Assembly: GCA_012031225.1 (NCBI GenBank)
Contig: JAAUTZ010000002.1
Coordinates: forward strand, 80,415 to 134,326
Reading direction: 5' to 3'
Source of the DNA: Chloroflexaceae bacterium
Lineage (GTDB): Bacteria; Chloroflexota; Chloroflexia; Chloroflexales; Chloroflexaceae
Length of the DNA: 53,912 nucleotides
The number at the start of each line of letters is the position of its first letter. Position 1 is the stretch's first letter. Positions 42,535 to 52,233 of the stretch are shown here, in pieces. Position numbers and translations under genes: made by a program. The notes below the pieces were generated by a model. It saw only the letters and a program-made list of their open reading frames with translations, was not told the DNA's origin and did not search any database.

Positions 42535-43389
42535 GTGAGCCAGCAATCCATCCAGACCATCGCCTTTCTAGGCCCGGCCGGCTCGTTTAGCGAAGAAGCC
42601 GCCCTTGCCTACGCCGCCACCCACGCGGGCGGGGCGGCCCAGATGCTGCCCGTGCAGAGCATTCCGGCGGTGGTGACAGCGATTGAAACGAGTGCCGCGA
42701 CGGTGGGCATTCTGCCGATTGAGAATATGCTCGAAGGCAGCGTGACGTTTACGCTCGATCTGCTGATCCACGAGACGGGACTACGCATTGCGGGCGAGAT
42801 TGTGATCCCGATCCGGCAGTATCTGGTGGCGCGGGTGGGGCTTGCGCTGCAAGAGATCGAGGTGCTGTATGCCCACCCGCAATCGCTGGGGCAGTGCCGC
42901 AAATTCGTTGAGCGGTGCCTGCCCAATGTCATGACTATCGCCTCGCTCAGCAACAGTGTGGCTCCCATCGAGGCACTGGCTGACCCGCGTCCGGCGGCGG
43001 CGATCAGTACCCTGCGGGCCGCAGAGCAGAACAGTGCGGCGATCCTTGCCCGCGAGATCGCCGACCATCGCAGCAACGTAACGCGCTTCATTGTGTTAGC
43101 CCAGCACGACAGCCCACCGACGGGCGATGACAAAACTAGCTTCTGCTTCACGTTCAGCCAAGATCGGGCTGGCATTCTGGTGGATGTGTTGCAGGAGTTG
43201 GCCCAAGACCAGATCAACATGACCAAGCTCGAATCGCGCCCCTCGAAAGAGGAGCTAGGCAACTACATCTTTTTGGTTGACATAAACGGACATCGTGATG
43301 ATGATCGCATCGCCCACGTCCTGAAGCGCATCGCCGCCAAAACCCGCATGCTCAAGGTGTTCGGGAGCTACCCGCGCTGGAAGGGGTAG
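42535..43389 (+). CDS. pheA: Prephenate dehydratase
   Basis: 284 aa. It converts prephenate to phenylpyruvate in phenylalanine synthesis. A PDT domain (about 4-180; AFLGPAGSFSEEAAL, then GILPIENMLEGSV, and NVTRFIVL with the TRF signature) is followed by an ACT domain (about 200-275; AGILVDVLQELAQDQINMTK then LESRP), with the ESRP motif that binds phenylalanine. No chorismate mutase domain. Start GTG 42535 comes 4 nt after the leuA stop. Its position inside a branched-chain operon is unusual. Confidence 0.92.
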   Translation: MSQQSIQTIAFLGPAGSFSEEAALAYAATHAGGAAQMLPVQSIPAVVTAIETSAATVGILPIENMLEGSVTFTLDLLIHETGLRIAGEIVIPIRQYLVARVGLALQEIEVLYAHPQSLGQCRKFVERCLPNVMTIASLSNSVAPIEALADPRPAAAISTLRAAEQNSAAILAREIADHRSNVTRFIVLAQHDSPPTGDDKTSFCFTFSQDRAGILVDVLQELAQDQINMTKLESRPSKEELGNYIFLVDINGHRDDDRIAHVLKRIAAKTRMLKVFGSYPRWKG

Positions 43390-43451
43390 CGTCTAACGCT
43401 AGCCTGCGTCATTATTCGGGCGATTGGGAAAGAGGAGGGGAAAGCAAATCC

Positions 43452-45056
43452 ATGCAGATACTATTGTATGACACGACCCTGCGCGATGGCACGCAGCGTG
43501 AAGGCTTGTCGCTCTCGTGTGAGGATAAGCTCAAGGTAGCGCGGGCCCTCGACAATCTCGGTATTCACTATATTGAGGGCGGCTGGCCCGGCTCGAACCC
43601 GAAAGACGCGGAGTTCTTTCAAGCGGTGCAGTCCATCAGCCTCAGCCACGCCCGCATTGCCGCCTTCGGTAGCACCCGCCACGTCCGCCACACCTGCGCC
43701 AGTGATCCGAACATCCAAGCCCTTGTCGCGGCGCAAACGCCGGTGGTGACGCTGGTTGGCAAAACGTGGACGCTGCATGTGGAGCAGGTCCTCGAAACCA
43801 CCCCGGATGAGAACCTCGCTATGATTAGCGAGAGCATCGCCTACTTCAAACAACTGGACAAAGAGGTGATCTACGATGCGGAACACTTCTTCGATGGCTA
43901 CGCCGCCCATCCCACGTATGCCCTCGCCACCTTGCAAGCCGCACACGCGGCGGGCGCGGATTGCCTGACCCTGTGCGACACCAACGGCGGCGCGTTGCCC
44001 GATCAGGTGCGGGCAGCAGTGCAGGCGGTGCGAGATGCGCTGCCCGCTGCGACACTCGGCATCCACACCCACAACGACGGCGGCCTCGCCCTTGCCAATG
44101 CGCTTGTGGCGGTGCAGGCGGGCTGCACACAGGTGCAGGGTACCATCAATGGCTACGGCGAACGCTGCGGTAATATGGATCTGATCCCCTTGATTGCTAA
44201 CCTGCAACTCAAGCTCGGCTACGCCTGCGTCGCCTCAGAGCAACTCCGCACCCTCAGCGATGTATCGCACTACGTCGCCGCCGTAGCCAACCTCAACCCC
44301 GATCACCACGCCCCGTATGTAGGGCGCAGTGCCTTTGCCCACAAGGGCGGCATCCACGTTGCGGCGATGGCCAAAGTTGCCGAGAGCTACCAGCACATCG
44401 AGCCAGAGCTGGTCGGCAACCGGATGCGGGTTGTCGTCAGTGAGCTGGCTGGGCGCGGCAACGTCCGGATGCGGGCCGAGGAGCTAGGCATTGCCGTGAA
44501 CGGCAACGAGCAACAACTCGTGCAGCAGATCAAAGCGTTGGAGAATCAAGGCTTCCAATTCGAGGCGGCTGAGGGCAGCTTCGAGATGCTGGTGCGCCGC
44601 AGCCACCCCGCCTATCAGCCGCCCTTCGAGCTACTCGACTTTACCGTGATTATCGAGAAGCGCGGCGGCAATACAATCTACTCGCAGGCAACCACCCGCG
44701 TGCGCGTCGGCACCGAGGTGATGCACACCGCCGCTGATGGCAATGGCCCAGTGAATGCGCTGGATAGTGCGATCCGCAAAGCCCTACTCCCCTACTACCC
44801 GCAATTGGCAGAGGTCAAACTCGCGGACTTCAAAGTCCGGATCATAGACGAGCATCGTGGCACTGGCGCAGTTCCGCGTGTGCTGATCGAAAGCATGCGT
44901 GGCGACGAACGCTGGAGTACCATCGGAGCTTCAACCAATATCATCGAAGCAAGCTGGCTGGCTCTCTGGGATAGCCTAGAGTTGCCGCTGGCGCGTGATC
45001 TGGCTCAGGATCAATCCCCACAAGCATATGAGACGAAGGAGAGTTTCACCCAATGA
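43452..45056 (+). CDS. cimA: (R)-Citramalate synthase
   Basis: 534 aa. It condenses pyruvate with acetyl-CoA to citramalate, giving 2-ketobutyrate and isoleucine without threonine. [17 protein letters not shown] is the CimA version of the LeuA signature (GTQREG in place of GEQAPG). The metal site reads [17 protein letters not shown], and [13 protein letters not shown] is also CimA-like. The C-terminal domain (about 400-515) is the regulatory part. LeuC starts in its stop codon (ATGA overlap). LeuC/LeuD are known to process citramalate too, so their position right after it makes sense. Confidence 0.9.
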   Translation: MQILLYDTTLRDGTQREGLSLSCEDKLKVARALDNLGIHYIEGGWPGSNPKDAEFFQAVQSISLSHARIAAFGSTRHVRHTCASDPNIQALVAAQTPVVTLVGKTWTLHVEQVLETTPDENLAMISESIAYFKQLDKEVIYDAEHFFDGYAAHPTYALATLQAAHAAGADCLTLCDTNGGALPDQVRAAVQAVRDALPAATLGIHTHNDGGLALANALVAVQAGCTQVQGTINGYGERCGNMDLIPLIANLQLKLGYACVASEQLRTLSDVSHYVAAVANLNPDHHAPYVGRSAFAHKGGIHVAAMAKVAESYQHIEPELVGNRMRVVVSELAGRGNVRMRAEELGIAVNGNEQQLVQQIKALENQGFQFEAAEGSFEMLVRRSHPAYQPPFELLDFTVIIEKRGGNTIYSQATTRVRVGTEVMHTAADGNGPVNALDSAIRKALLPYYPQLAEVKLADFKVRIIDEHRGTGAVPRVLIESMRGDERWSTIGASTNIIEASWLALWDSLELPLARDLAQDQSPQAYETKESFTQ

Positions 45057-46483
45057 CACGTAACGGTCAACCGCGCACGCTGTTTGAGAAGGTTTGGGAT
45101 GCCCACGAGGTACGCGCCCAAACGGACGATACGCCCGGCGTGCTCTACATTGATCTGCATCTGGTGCATGAAGTCACCTCACCGCAAGCCTTCACCATGC
45201 TGCGCGAGCAAGGCCTGACGGTGCGCCGCCCGGATCGCACGCTCGCCACAATGGACCACAGCACGCCCACTACCCCGCGCAATGCGCTGGGCATCATCCC
45301 GATTGCGGATAGCCAAGCGGCGGCTCAGCTTGATACCCTGACCCGCAACTGCCACGATTTCGGCATTCCGCTCTACGCGCTCGGCACCGAGAATCAAGGC
45401 ATCGTGCATGTGATTGGCCCGGAGCAGGGGCTAACCCAGCCGGGCATGACTATCGTCTGTGGCGATAGCCACACCAGCACGCACGGTGCATTCGGGGCGT
45501 TGGCGTTTGGTATCGGCACGAGCGAAGTCGGCCATGTGTTAGCGACGCAGTGCCTGATCCAGACCCGCCCCAAGACGTGCGAGGTGCGCGTGAATGGGCG
45601 GCTACAGCCGGGGGTCGGCGCGAAGGATATTATTCTGGCGATCATTGCCAAGATTGGGGTAGGCGGCGGCACGGGCTACGTATTCGAGTATACCGGCGAG
45701 GCGATCCGTGCGCTGACAATGGAAGAGCGCATGACGATCTGCAATATGAGTATCGAAGGGGGCGCACGGGCCGGCATGGTCGCCCCTGATGAAACCACCT
45801 TTGACTATATCAAGGGCCGCCCGTATGCCCCGCACGGTGCTGATTGGGATGCAGCCGTCGCCTACTGGCGCACCCTGCCGAGCGATGCGGGCGCGACGTA
45901 TGATCGCCTGATCGAGCTAGATGCAAGCACGCTCACGCCGATGATTACCTATGGCACGAATCCGGGCATGGGCATGGCCATCACCGATAGCGTGCCTGCG
46001 CCGGAGCAGCTGGATGAGCCGAGTGCGCGCACCACGCTCGACAAAGCCCTGAAGTATATGGATTTGCAGCCCGGCGAACGGCTGCTCGGCAAGCCGGTAG
46101 ATGTCGTCTTCATTGGCAGCTGCACCAATTCGCGGATCAGCGATCTGCGCCTTGCCGCCAGCATTATGCAGGGGCGCAGGGTAGCCCCGAATGTGCGCGT
46201 AATGGTTGTGCCCGGCTCGCAGCAAGTCAAGCGGCAGGCCGAGCAGGAAGGGCTAGACCGCATCTTCCGCGAGGCTGGGGCCGAGTGGCGCGAGGCGGGC
46301 TGTAGCATGTGCATCGCCATGAACGGCGATCAGTTGCAGCCCGGCCAGTATGCCGTCAGCACCAGCAACCGCAACTTCGAGGGGCGGCAGGGCAAAGGCG
46401 GGCGCACCTTCCTTGCTAGCCCACTGACAGCCGCTGCTACCGCCGTCAATGGGGTTATCACCGACGTTCGCACAATGCTATAA
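45053..46483 (+). CDS. leuC: 3-Isopropylmalate dehydratase, large subunit
   Basis: 476 aa, full-length large subunit of the isopropylmalate isomerase (with LeuD). [4Fe-4S] cluster cysteines appear in [13 protein letters not shown] and in [10 protein letters not shown]. The DHSTPT and [22 protein letters not shown] motifs are also canonical. AAGGAG is upstream of the ATG. The gene overlaps cimA by 4 nt and is 20 nt before leuD. Confidence 0.95.
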   Translation: MTRNGQPRTLFEKVWDAHEVRAQTDDTPGVLYIDLHLVHEVTSPQAFTMLREQGLTVRRPDRTLATMDHSTPTTPRNALGIIPIADSQAAAQLDTLTRNCHDFGIPLYALGTENQGIVHVIGPEQGLTQPGMTIVCGDSHTSTHGAFGALAFGIGTSEVGHVLATQCLIQTRPKTCEVRVNGRLQPGVGAKDIILAIIAKIGVGGGTGYVFEYTGEAIRALTMEERMTICNMSIEGGARAGMVAPDETTFDYIKGRPYAPHGADWDAAVAYWRTLPSDAGATYDRLIELDASTLTPMITYGTNPGMGMAITDSVPAPEQLDEPSARTTLDKALKYMDLQPGERLLGKPVDVVFIGSCTNSRISDLRLAASIMQGRRVAPNVRVMVVPGSQQVKRQAEQEGLDRIFREAGAEWREAGCSMCIAMNGDQLQPGQYAVSTSNRNFEGRQGKGGRTFLASPLTAAATAVNGVITDVRTML

Positions 46484-46503
46484 GCAGCGGTAAGGAGAAA
46501 CGC

Positions 46504-47112
46504 ATGGAACCGATCAAGAGCTTTAGCGCAACAGCTATTGCGCTACCAGTCGAGAATGTAGACACCGATCAGATCATCCCCGCCCGCTACCTGAAGGTGA
46601 CCGATAAGGCGGGGCTAGGCGATGGCTTGTTTGCCGATTGGCGGCGGGATGACAACGGCAACCTCAAGCCCGACTTTGTGCTGAACCGCCCCGAAGCGGC
46701 AGGCGCACAGATTCTTGTCGCCGGTAACAACTTCGGCTGCGGTAGCTCCCGCGAGCATGCGCCGTGGGCGTTGCTCGGCTATGGCTTCAAGGCGGTGATT
46801 AGCACCTACTTCGCCGATATTTTCCGCAACAACGCGCTGAAGAATGGCTTGTTGCCGATCACCGTTGATACCGAAACCTACTACCAACTGGTCAGCATGA
46901 TCGAAGAAGACCCAGCAACGCAGATCACGGTAGACCTTGCCCAGCAGACGGTGACGCTTCCTGAAGGGCAGCAGCTGCACTTCCCGATTGATGGCTTTGC
47001 CAAATACTGCCTACTCAATGGCGTAGACCAGCTCGGCTTCTTGCACCAGCAGGCAGACCTGATCGCCCAGTACGAAGCCACGCACGCGCAGCGCGTCAAG
47101 ACCATCGCGTAG
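46504..47112 (+). CDS. leuD: 3-Isopropylmalate dehydratase, small subunit
   Basis: 202 aa. [14 protein letters not shown] and the substrate loop [18 protein letters not shown] are diagnostic. It pairs with LeuC and completes the operon's set; leuB does not follow. TAAGGAG precedes the ATG. Confidence 0.95.
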   Translation: MEPIKSFSATAIALPVENVDTDQIIPARYLKVTDKAGLGDGLFADWRRDDNGNLKPDFVLNRPEAAGAQILVAGNNFGCGSSREHAPWALLGYGFKAVISTYFADIFRNNALKNGLLPITVDTETYYQLVSMIEEDPATQITVDLAQQTVTLPEGQQLHFPIDGFAKYCLLNGVDQLGFLHQQADLIAQYEATHAQRVKTIA

Positions 47113-47179
47113 AGGCGCGGGCTAGCCACAGACAGTGGGCACTGGGTGGTGGGGCCGGTGGGGCCAGCGTAGCTACTGG

Positions 47180-47208
47180 TTGCCGTGTCGCGTTGACTCA
47201 GGTATACT
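47180..47208 (+). promoter_or_regulatory. Promoter of the 47.2-kb unknown gene
   Basis: TTGCCG (47180-47185), a 17-nt spacer, then TATACT (47203-47208). This gives the next gene its own transcription start, separate from the leuD operon. Confidence 0.5.
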
Positions 47209-47226
47209 GACAGAGAGGAGCAAGAG

Positions 47227-48030
47227 TTGACCGCACAGGAGGGCAATGCAGAGATGAGCGCACCACCACCACCACCACCCGAACCGCATCCGGTCGAGAC
47301 GCTAGTCCGCCTCGCACTCGGTGGCTTTGCCATCATGACGCGCAATATGCCGGAGCGCACGCGCACATGGGAAACCCAAACCGATACGGCCCTCAAAATT
47401 CGCCAAGCAGCCGAGCGGAGTACTGCGCTCGCCCCAACGCGCCCATCGCCCACCACCACGGCGCTGGACTCCGCCCCCCCACCCGAAACAGAGCTTGACA
47501 AAGCCCGCACGATCCTGCTGGGCATGGTGGTGGATACGCAGCAGCGCATCGAGAATGCCCTGCCCCAGAATCCAACCCCGCCGCCCTTGATCACGGCGAT
47601 GCTGCGTGAGTACGAAAACAACCCCGCCTTTCAGGGCTTGCGCGAACAGGTAGACGTATTGGCGGCACGCGGCGAGCAGGAGCTTGAGCGTTGGGCGCAG
47701 GCTGGGCGGACCCAAGAGGAGCGCAATCAGGTGCTGTTTCAGACCGCAATCCGTACCACGACTGAGACGACGATCCACGAAATCACTACCAACCAAGAGG
47801 TGCGCCAGCTAGTGCGGCAGCAGAGCGTGAGTGTATTTGAGGAGATTGTCGAGGAGATCCGCGAGCATCTGATCAGCCTTGACCTGTTTATCGAACGCTA
47901 CATCCGCCGGTTGTTTGGTCGTCGCCCACGTCACGAAATCCCTACGCCAATCTTCGCTGATCCTGAGCATCCCGCCTACATTGGGCATCGCCACCAGATT
48001 TATCCGGCCTATTATCCCCCGTATGAGTAA
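47227..48030 (+). CDS. Protein of unknown function
   Basis: 267 aa; I do not recognise it. It has a Pro-rich N-terminus, a central, mostly helical region with many charged residues (about 85-225; NQEVRQLVRQQSVSVFEEIV and similar, possibly coiled coil) and a Tyr/Pro-rich C-terminus ending in YPPYE. No signal peptide or membrane helix is seen. Start is TTG 47227, which has AGGAG 6 nt upstream; ATG 47254 is an alternative. It is 18 nt from the RDD membrane gene, so the two probably work together. Confidence 0.65.
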   Translation: MTAQEGNAEMSAPPPPPPEPHPVETLVRLALGGFAIMTRNMPERTRTWETQTDTALKIRQAAERSTALAPTRPSPTTTALDSAPPPETELDKARTILLGMVVDTQQRIENALPQNPTPPPLITAMLREYENNPAFQGLREQVDVLAARGEQELERWAQAGRTQEERNQVLFQTAIRTTTETTIHEITTNQEVRQLVRQQSVSVFEEIVEEIREHLISLDLFIERYIRRLFGRRPRHEIPTPIFADPEHPAYIGHRHQIYPAYYPPYE

Positions 48031-48048
48031 GAGAGGTTCTACGCGCAC

Positions 48049-48612
48049 ATGCCCAATCCGGTGCTGCACAACTCGAAATATGGCTACTATGCCGGCTTCG
48101 TTAGCCGCGTAATCGCAACCTTCATAGATGCGTTGATTGTCACGACTTCGATCACGCTCTCGGTGGTAGGCTTCAGCTACATTGTGCGCTTTATCAGCGT
48201 CGTCACGTTCTTCGATCCGATAGAGTGGTATCGCTACTCGGTTGAGTTTACGATCCCGCCGATCCTGATCGGCTTGATCCCGCCGATCACCTTTGCCCTG
48301 TACGAGATCATCTTGATTGCGGCGGTGGGGCGCACTATCGGCAAAGCGATTGTCGGGCTGGAGGTTGTCAATCGGCGCGGCGAACACCCGTCCATCTACC
48401 GGGCCTTTCTGCGGGTGCCGGGCAAATATCTTGCGGCGGCTCCGCTCTTGCTCGGCTACTTCTGGATTTTGGCGGATGATGAGCGGCAGGGCTGGCACGA
48501 CAAGATCGCCCAGACGTGGGTTGTCTATGCGTGGGCCAATGCCCGCCCCGATGAGGATTTCCTGATGCCGCGTGCCGCCGCGCCTGTGCCGCCTCAGCTG
48601 CCGGGCGAGTGA
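48049..48612 (+). CDS. RDD-family membrane protein
   Basis: 187 aa. It has the RDD layout: an N-terminal Arg/Asp-bearing helix (GFVSRVIATFIDALIV), a second membrane region (LIGLIPPITFALYEIILIAA), then GRTIGKAIVGLEVVN and DDERQGWHDKIAQTWVV. The family's function is mostly unknown; some members are transporters. It ends just before the leftward histidine kinase gene. SD is modest. Confidence 0.82.
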   Translation: MPNPVLHNSKYGYYAGFVSRVIATFIDALIVTTSITLSVVGFSYIVRFISVVTFFDPIEWYRYSVEFTIPPILIGLIPPITFALYEIILIAAVGRTIGKAIVGLEVVNRRGEHPSIYRAFLRVPGKYLAAAPLLLGYFWILADDERQGWHDKIAQTWVVYAWANARPDEDFLMPRAAAPVPPQLPGE

Positions 48613-48658
48613 GTGCGGGCAGTGGCGGAGCGTGGGGTGCGGCGGTAACGGCTTGGCT

Positions 48659-50104
48659 TCACAGGTTGTGATTGATGGGAAAGGCGATCCGAAATGTGCT
48701 GCCCGCGCCGAGTTCACTCACCACGCTGATTGTGCCGCCGTGTTGCTCCACCAATCGCTTGCACACCGCCAAGCCTAGCCCAGAGCCTTCCGCCTTCGTC
48801 GTGAAGAACGGCTCAAAGATCCGCTCGCGCACCTCATCCGCCATCCCAATGCCATTATCCGCAATCATGATCACGACATACGTCTGCCCCGTGCTAGCCT
48901 CGTTGGTGGTGCTCGTAGTCAGCTGCAACGTGCCACCGTTCGGCATGGCGGCAATCGCATTGAGCAGGATGTTCAGCAGAATCTGCGTCATCTGGTTCGG
49001 CTGCCCCATAAACGTTGGCAACTGCGGCAGCAGGGCCGATTCGACCTGTATGCCTGCCTGTGCAAAGACGTTGCTAGTTAGCACCAGCACCCGCTCAATC
49101 AAGGTGTTCGCGTTAATCGGTACATCGCCGCCATCGTGGGTACGGTAGAGATCGAGTAGTTGGCGCAGAATGTGGCTGATCCGGTCAATCTCATCTTGGG
49201 CCAGCGTCAAGTAGGTGGTGCGCTGAGCTTGTTCATCGCTATCGGCGAGGTATAGGCACGTCTTGATCGTATGCAGGGGCGTGTTGACTTCGTGGGCGAC
49301 TGTCGCCGTTAGCACACTATTGGCGGCGAAACGTTCGTTGTCAATCGCCATGGCTTCGAGTTGGGCCCGCTCGGTAATGTCACGCACAATCAGCTGGATC
49401 GCCGGTTGGTCATCCCACTGGATGAAGCCCATATCCACCTCGACCGGAAAGCGGGTGGTATCTGGGCGCACCCATACCGCCTCAAACTGCTCCACCATCT
49501 GGGCATTCGCAAGAACGTGGGCGGCGGCAGCGTGGTAGCGGGTACTGTGTTCACCGGTAAAGAAGGTTTCCACGAGCTGCCCCACGAGCGGTGCAGTGGG
49601 GTCGGTGTGGCTCATGCGGGTGATGGTCGGATTGGCCATCAAGATCGTGTGATGGGCATTGACCACGAGGATCCCGTTGGGGGAGAGTTCGGTCATGCGC
49701 TCAAATTTGAGCCGCTCACCCATCAGGCGGCGGTAGCGATTCAGGCGCGTGATCGTTTGGGCGCGGGCGCGTAGCTCCACTGGATCAACGGGCTTGGTGA
49801 TGAAATCATCTGCGCCGGCCAGAATGCCATCAATGCGCGACTCGCGGTCATCCAATGCCGTTACCATAATGATCGGCACTTCGGCAAGGAGCGGCGTATT
49901 GCGAATGCGGCGGCAGACTTCGTAGCCGTCCATATCGGGCATCATCACATCCAACAGGATCAGATCGGGAATGACTTGGGCGGCATACTCAAGAGCCGTT
50001 TTGCCATCGTTGGCAAACACGAGTTCATACGGCTCGGACTTGAGGATGGTACGCATCATTTGCCGCGCCGTTAGATTATCATCTACAATTAGGAGTGTAC
50101 TCAT
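48659..50104 (-). CDS. Response regulator-PAS-histidine kinase hybrid
   Basis: 481 aa. An N-terminal receiver domain (about 1-120; Asp52 in LLDVMMPDMDG, Lys104 in FITKP) is followed by a PAS domain (about 135-250), a HisKA box with His271 (VAHEVNTPLHTIK) and an HATPase domain (about 370-478; ILLNAIAAMPNGG, ADNGIGM, FFTTKAEGSGLGLAVCK). It is a cytoplasmic kinase whose receiver can take the phosphate from another kinase. No membrane helix. On the minus strand TGGTATGCT just upstream (about 50146-50155) could be its -10. Confidence 0.9.
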   Translation of the reverse strand: MSTLLIVDDNLTARQMMRTILKSEPYELVFANDGKTALEYAAQVIPDLILLDVMMPDMDGYEVCRRIRNTPLLAEVPIIMVTALDDRESRIDGILAGADDFITKPVDPVELRARAQTITRLNRYRRLMGERLKFERMTELSPNGILVVNAHHTILMANPTITRMSHTDPTAPLVGQLVETFFTGEHSTRYHAAAAHVLANAQMVEQFEAVWVRPDTTRFPVEVDMGFIQWDDQPAIQLIVRDITERAQLEAMAIDNERFAANSVLTATVAHEVNTPLHTIKTCLYLADSDEQAQRTTYLTLAQDEIDRISHILRQLLDLYRTHDGGDVPINANTLIERVLVLTSNVFAQAGIQVESALLPQLPTFMGQPNQMTQILLNILLNAIAAMPNGGTLQLTTSTTNEASTGQTYVVIMIADNGIGMADEVRERIFEPFFTTKAEGSGLGLAVCKRLVEQHGGTISVVSELGAGSTFRIAFPINHNL

Positions 50105-50264
50105 TGGGATACTCAGTTATCAGCATCGAGTGATGATTGTACGTAGCATACCACGTTTCGCCAGTTTGTACCACACTGCCCCGCCCGACGTAACCTATGC
50201 TATCATACCATGTGACATAGCGCACCGGAACTCGTGTCGGTGCTTGTATGAGAGGAACCCTACT

Positions 50265-50837
50265 ATGCCGCGCAAGCCCGCTCCCCGCCCATCATCGCCA
50301 TCTGCCCCAACAAGCTGGCTCTACCAAGCCCCGCAGTGGCAGCTGTATGAGGTGCTGCTATCGCTGGCGTGGGCTGATGAGGACGAATTGGCAACGATGC
50401 TGGTTGCCCGCCAATCGCCCCGTTCGGGCAAGATTGCGGCGGCTTCGTTTCTCGTAGACTTGCGCTGTTTGGGGGCCCGCACGGCGTTTGTCCGCATCTG
50501 CAAGGGTCCCGCAGATTACGAACGCCGCCTGCGCGACCCCCTGCTGGCCGAAGCCTACATGCAGCCCGCCGAGCTGGATCTGGTGGCGCGGATTCTTCAG
50601 GTGGGGGTGGAGTACGCCGCGACACTCGGCTTCAGCCCCGATCCCGAATACGAGCAGGCACGGCTCCTGCTTGCCGGTGCAGACCCCGCCGCCTGCACCG
50701 TGCCTGTCGTAGCAGGTGGGCGGCATGGTCGCCCGCGCTACCGGGCCCGCCCCAACGATCCCGTCGAGCGTATTCTCGCAACACTCACCCGTACTGTTGG
50801 TGCAGATGGCTTCGAGTACGTGCCAGCCAAAGCGTAA
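50265..50837 (+). CDS. Protein of unknown function
   Basis: 190 aa. I do not recognise a named family, though the stretch KIAAASFLVDLRCLGARTAF resembles a motif I recall from unnamed hypothetical proteins (FLVD..CLG..AF); this is a weak recollection, not a search. It has no signal peptide or membrane helix, and a basic C-terminal third. GAGAGGAA lies upstream of ATG 50265. The reading starts much further upstream on the track but the earlier part lies inside the kinase gene's antisense. Confidence 0.6.
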   Translation: MPRKPAPRPSSPSAPTSWLYQAPQWQLYEVLLSLAWADEDELATMLVARQSPRSGKIAAASFLVDLRCLGARTAFVRICKGPADYERRLRDPLLAEAYMQPAELDLVARILQVGVEYAATLGFSPDPEYEQARLLLAGADPAACTVPVVAGGRHGRPRYRARPNDPVERILATLTRTVGADGFEYVPAKA

Positions 50838-50845
50838 GGCCCGGG

Positions 50846-51655
50846 CTAGGCTTCGTTGCTTTCGCGCAGGGCTTGCTGGGTCAGCTTCGTCGTAATGTTG
50901 GAAGCAAAGACTGCGATTGACTCGTACTCCTGATCCCAGAACTGCGTGCCTTCGATAATCACCGTATCATCTGGATTTGCAACGGCCTCGCGCACCTTGC
51001 GCCACTGCTTCGCACCGATGTAAATGATATACTGCGTGGCGGGTACTTTATCGGGAACGGGTAAGCCCTTCGGCATAGCATCGAGGCGCGGCGCATTGCT
51101 CATCATTGCGAGCGTAAACTGGGGCTTCTCAATCGTCTTGCCAAGTTTGCCAATCAAGGTTACTTTCACTGTCGTTGCTCTCCCTCGTGGTGTTTGGGTA
51201 CGGGCTTGTTCAATCAACTTGCTGCGCTGGAGCCACCCAATCTGGGGCGCAGTGGCGGCAGTGGCTGTTGCAGCGGGGCGTTTCTTTTTGCCGACTTGCT
51301 CATTGAGATTGGGCCGAAAGACAAAGCGAAACAAGGCGTTATCGTGGTGGTAGAGATGATGCTTGGCAAGTTGGAAATACACCCCGCCCGCTGTGCGGCG
51401 ACGCTTCCCATCACGGGTCATCATGCCACCCTGCGCCTCGATCTCCTGTGTCTTGACGAGCCACGCCCGCGCCTGTTCCTCGCCGCAGTAGAGGACAACC
51501 CGCAGCACATTGGGCAGGCTTTTCTCTCGCAAAGCAGTCGCAATCTCGCGGGCAACCACCCGCGCCCGTTGGGGATCAACGAGGATCGGCGGGGTGTTGG
51601 GCGGTTCAGGGGGATGGGGTGGTTCAGGGGTCGGGTGCGTTTCTTCGGCAGTCAT
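50846..51655 (-). CDS. PHAX-type RNA-binding-domain protein
   Basis: 269 aa. After a Pro-rich N-terminus, residues about 34-98 match the PHAX RNA-binding domain: AREIATALREK, LRVVLYCGEEQARAWLVK, TQEIEAQGG, then MMTRDGKRRRTAGGVYFQL. In eukaryotes this domain belongs to the snRNA export adaptor PHAX; bacterial copies exist but their role is not established. A basic Ala/Lys linker leads to a second domain (about 150-260) ending with IIEGTQFWDQEYESIAVFAS and NITTKLTQQA, unrecognised, beta-rich, and possibly nucleic-acid binding (inference). Start ATG 51655 has AGGAG 8 nt upstream. It follows a small membrane protein gene whose stop lies just upstream. Confidence 0.8.
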   Translation of the reverse strand: MTAEETHPTPEPPHPPEPPNTPPILVDPQRARVVAREIATALREKSLPNVLRVVLYCGEEQARAWLVKTQEIEAQGGMMTRDGKRRRTAGGVYFQLAKHHLYHHDNALFRFVFRPNLNEQVGKKKRPAATATAATAPQIGWLQRSKLIEQARTQTPRGRATTVKVTLIGKLGKTIEKPQFTLAMMSNAPRLDAMPKGLPVPDKVPATQYIIYIGAKQWRKVREAVANPDDTVIIEGTQFWDQEYESIAVFASNITTKLTQQALRESNEA

Positions 51656-51669
51656 GCCGGTTGCTCCTC

Positions 51670-52002
51670 TCAATCATTAGATCGGCTGACCAGTTGGTGC
51701 GGTGGTGTAAGCTGGAGCCAATTGGCGAGCATCGTGCCACCAAGATAGCCCCAGAACGCACCAACCTCTGCGAGAACAAGCGTGGCACTGATGACCAATA
51801 CCGCAATCAGCACGTACCAATCGCTGGCAAACAAATCTAAGGCACTCAAGATCGCCAACAAGCTGAAGCGCACAATCCGCAAGGCAAGCCAAAGCAAGCC
51901 GCCCAACACCAACGGCGGCAGCAGCAAGGCTCCGAGCATGCCGCATAGGGCAGGCACAAGCTGCGCGGGTGGATCTACGTGATTCGGTGGTTGTACGATC
52001 AT
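51670..52002 (-). CDS. Small membrane protein of unknown function
   Basis: 110 aa with two to three hydrophobic helices (GMLGALLLPPLVLGGLLWLAL, then VLIAVLVISATLVLAEVGAF). Not recognised. Its stop lies within the ribosome site of the PHAX gene, so the two are probably co-transcribed. I start at ATG 52002; an in-frame GTG at 52068 would begin upstream of or in the predicted promoter (52059-52067). Confidence 0.6.
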   Translation of the reverse strand: MIVQPPNHVDPPAQLVPALCGMLGALLLPPLVLGGLLWLALRIVRFSLLAILSALDLFASDWYVLIAVLVISATLVLAEVGAFWGYLGGTMLANWLQLTPPHQLVSRSND

Positions 52003-52058
52003 ACGCTTGGCAAAGGCGCGGTCTACATGACTTATGGTAGCGTTTCCATGTAGATCAG

Positions 52059-52067
52059 ATAATACCA
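52059..52067 (-). promoter_or_regulatory. Extended -10 for the membrane protein-PHAX pair
   Basis: On the minus strand TGGTATTAT at 52067-52059. The start would fall near 52052, about 50 nt before the ATG at 52002. No clear -35. Confidence 0.4.
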
Positions 52068-52233
52068 CATTCTGGGCAGCGGTGCATGGTTGGCAAGCAT
52101 TGCAACCGCGTGCCCCCTAGCAAGACAGTACCGCATGGGCATTGCACTCGCATCACAGGCGTGGTAGGCTATACACATATAGGTGAAGATGATTCGTGCT
52201 ATCTAGCTACCCTAGATAATAAGGAAGAATACG

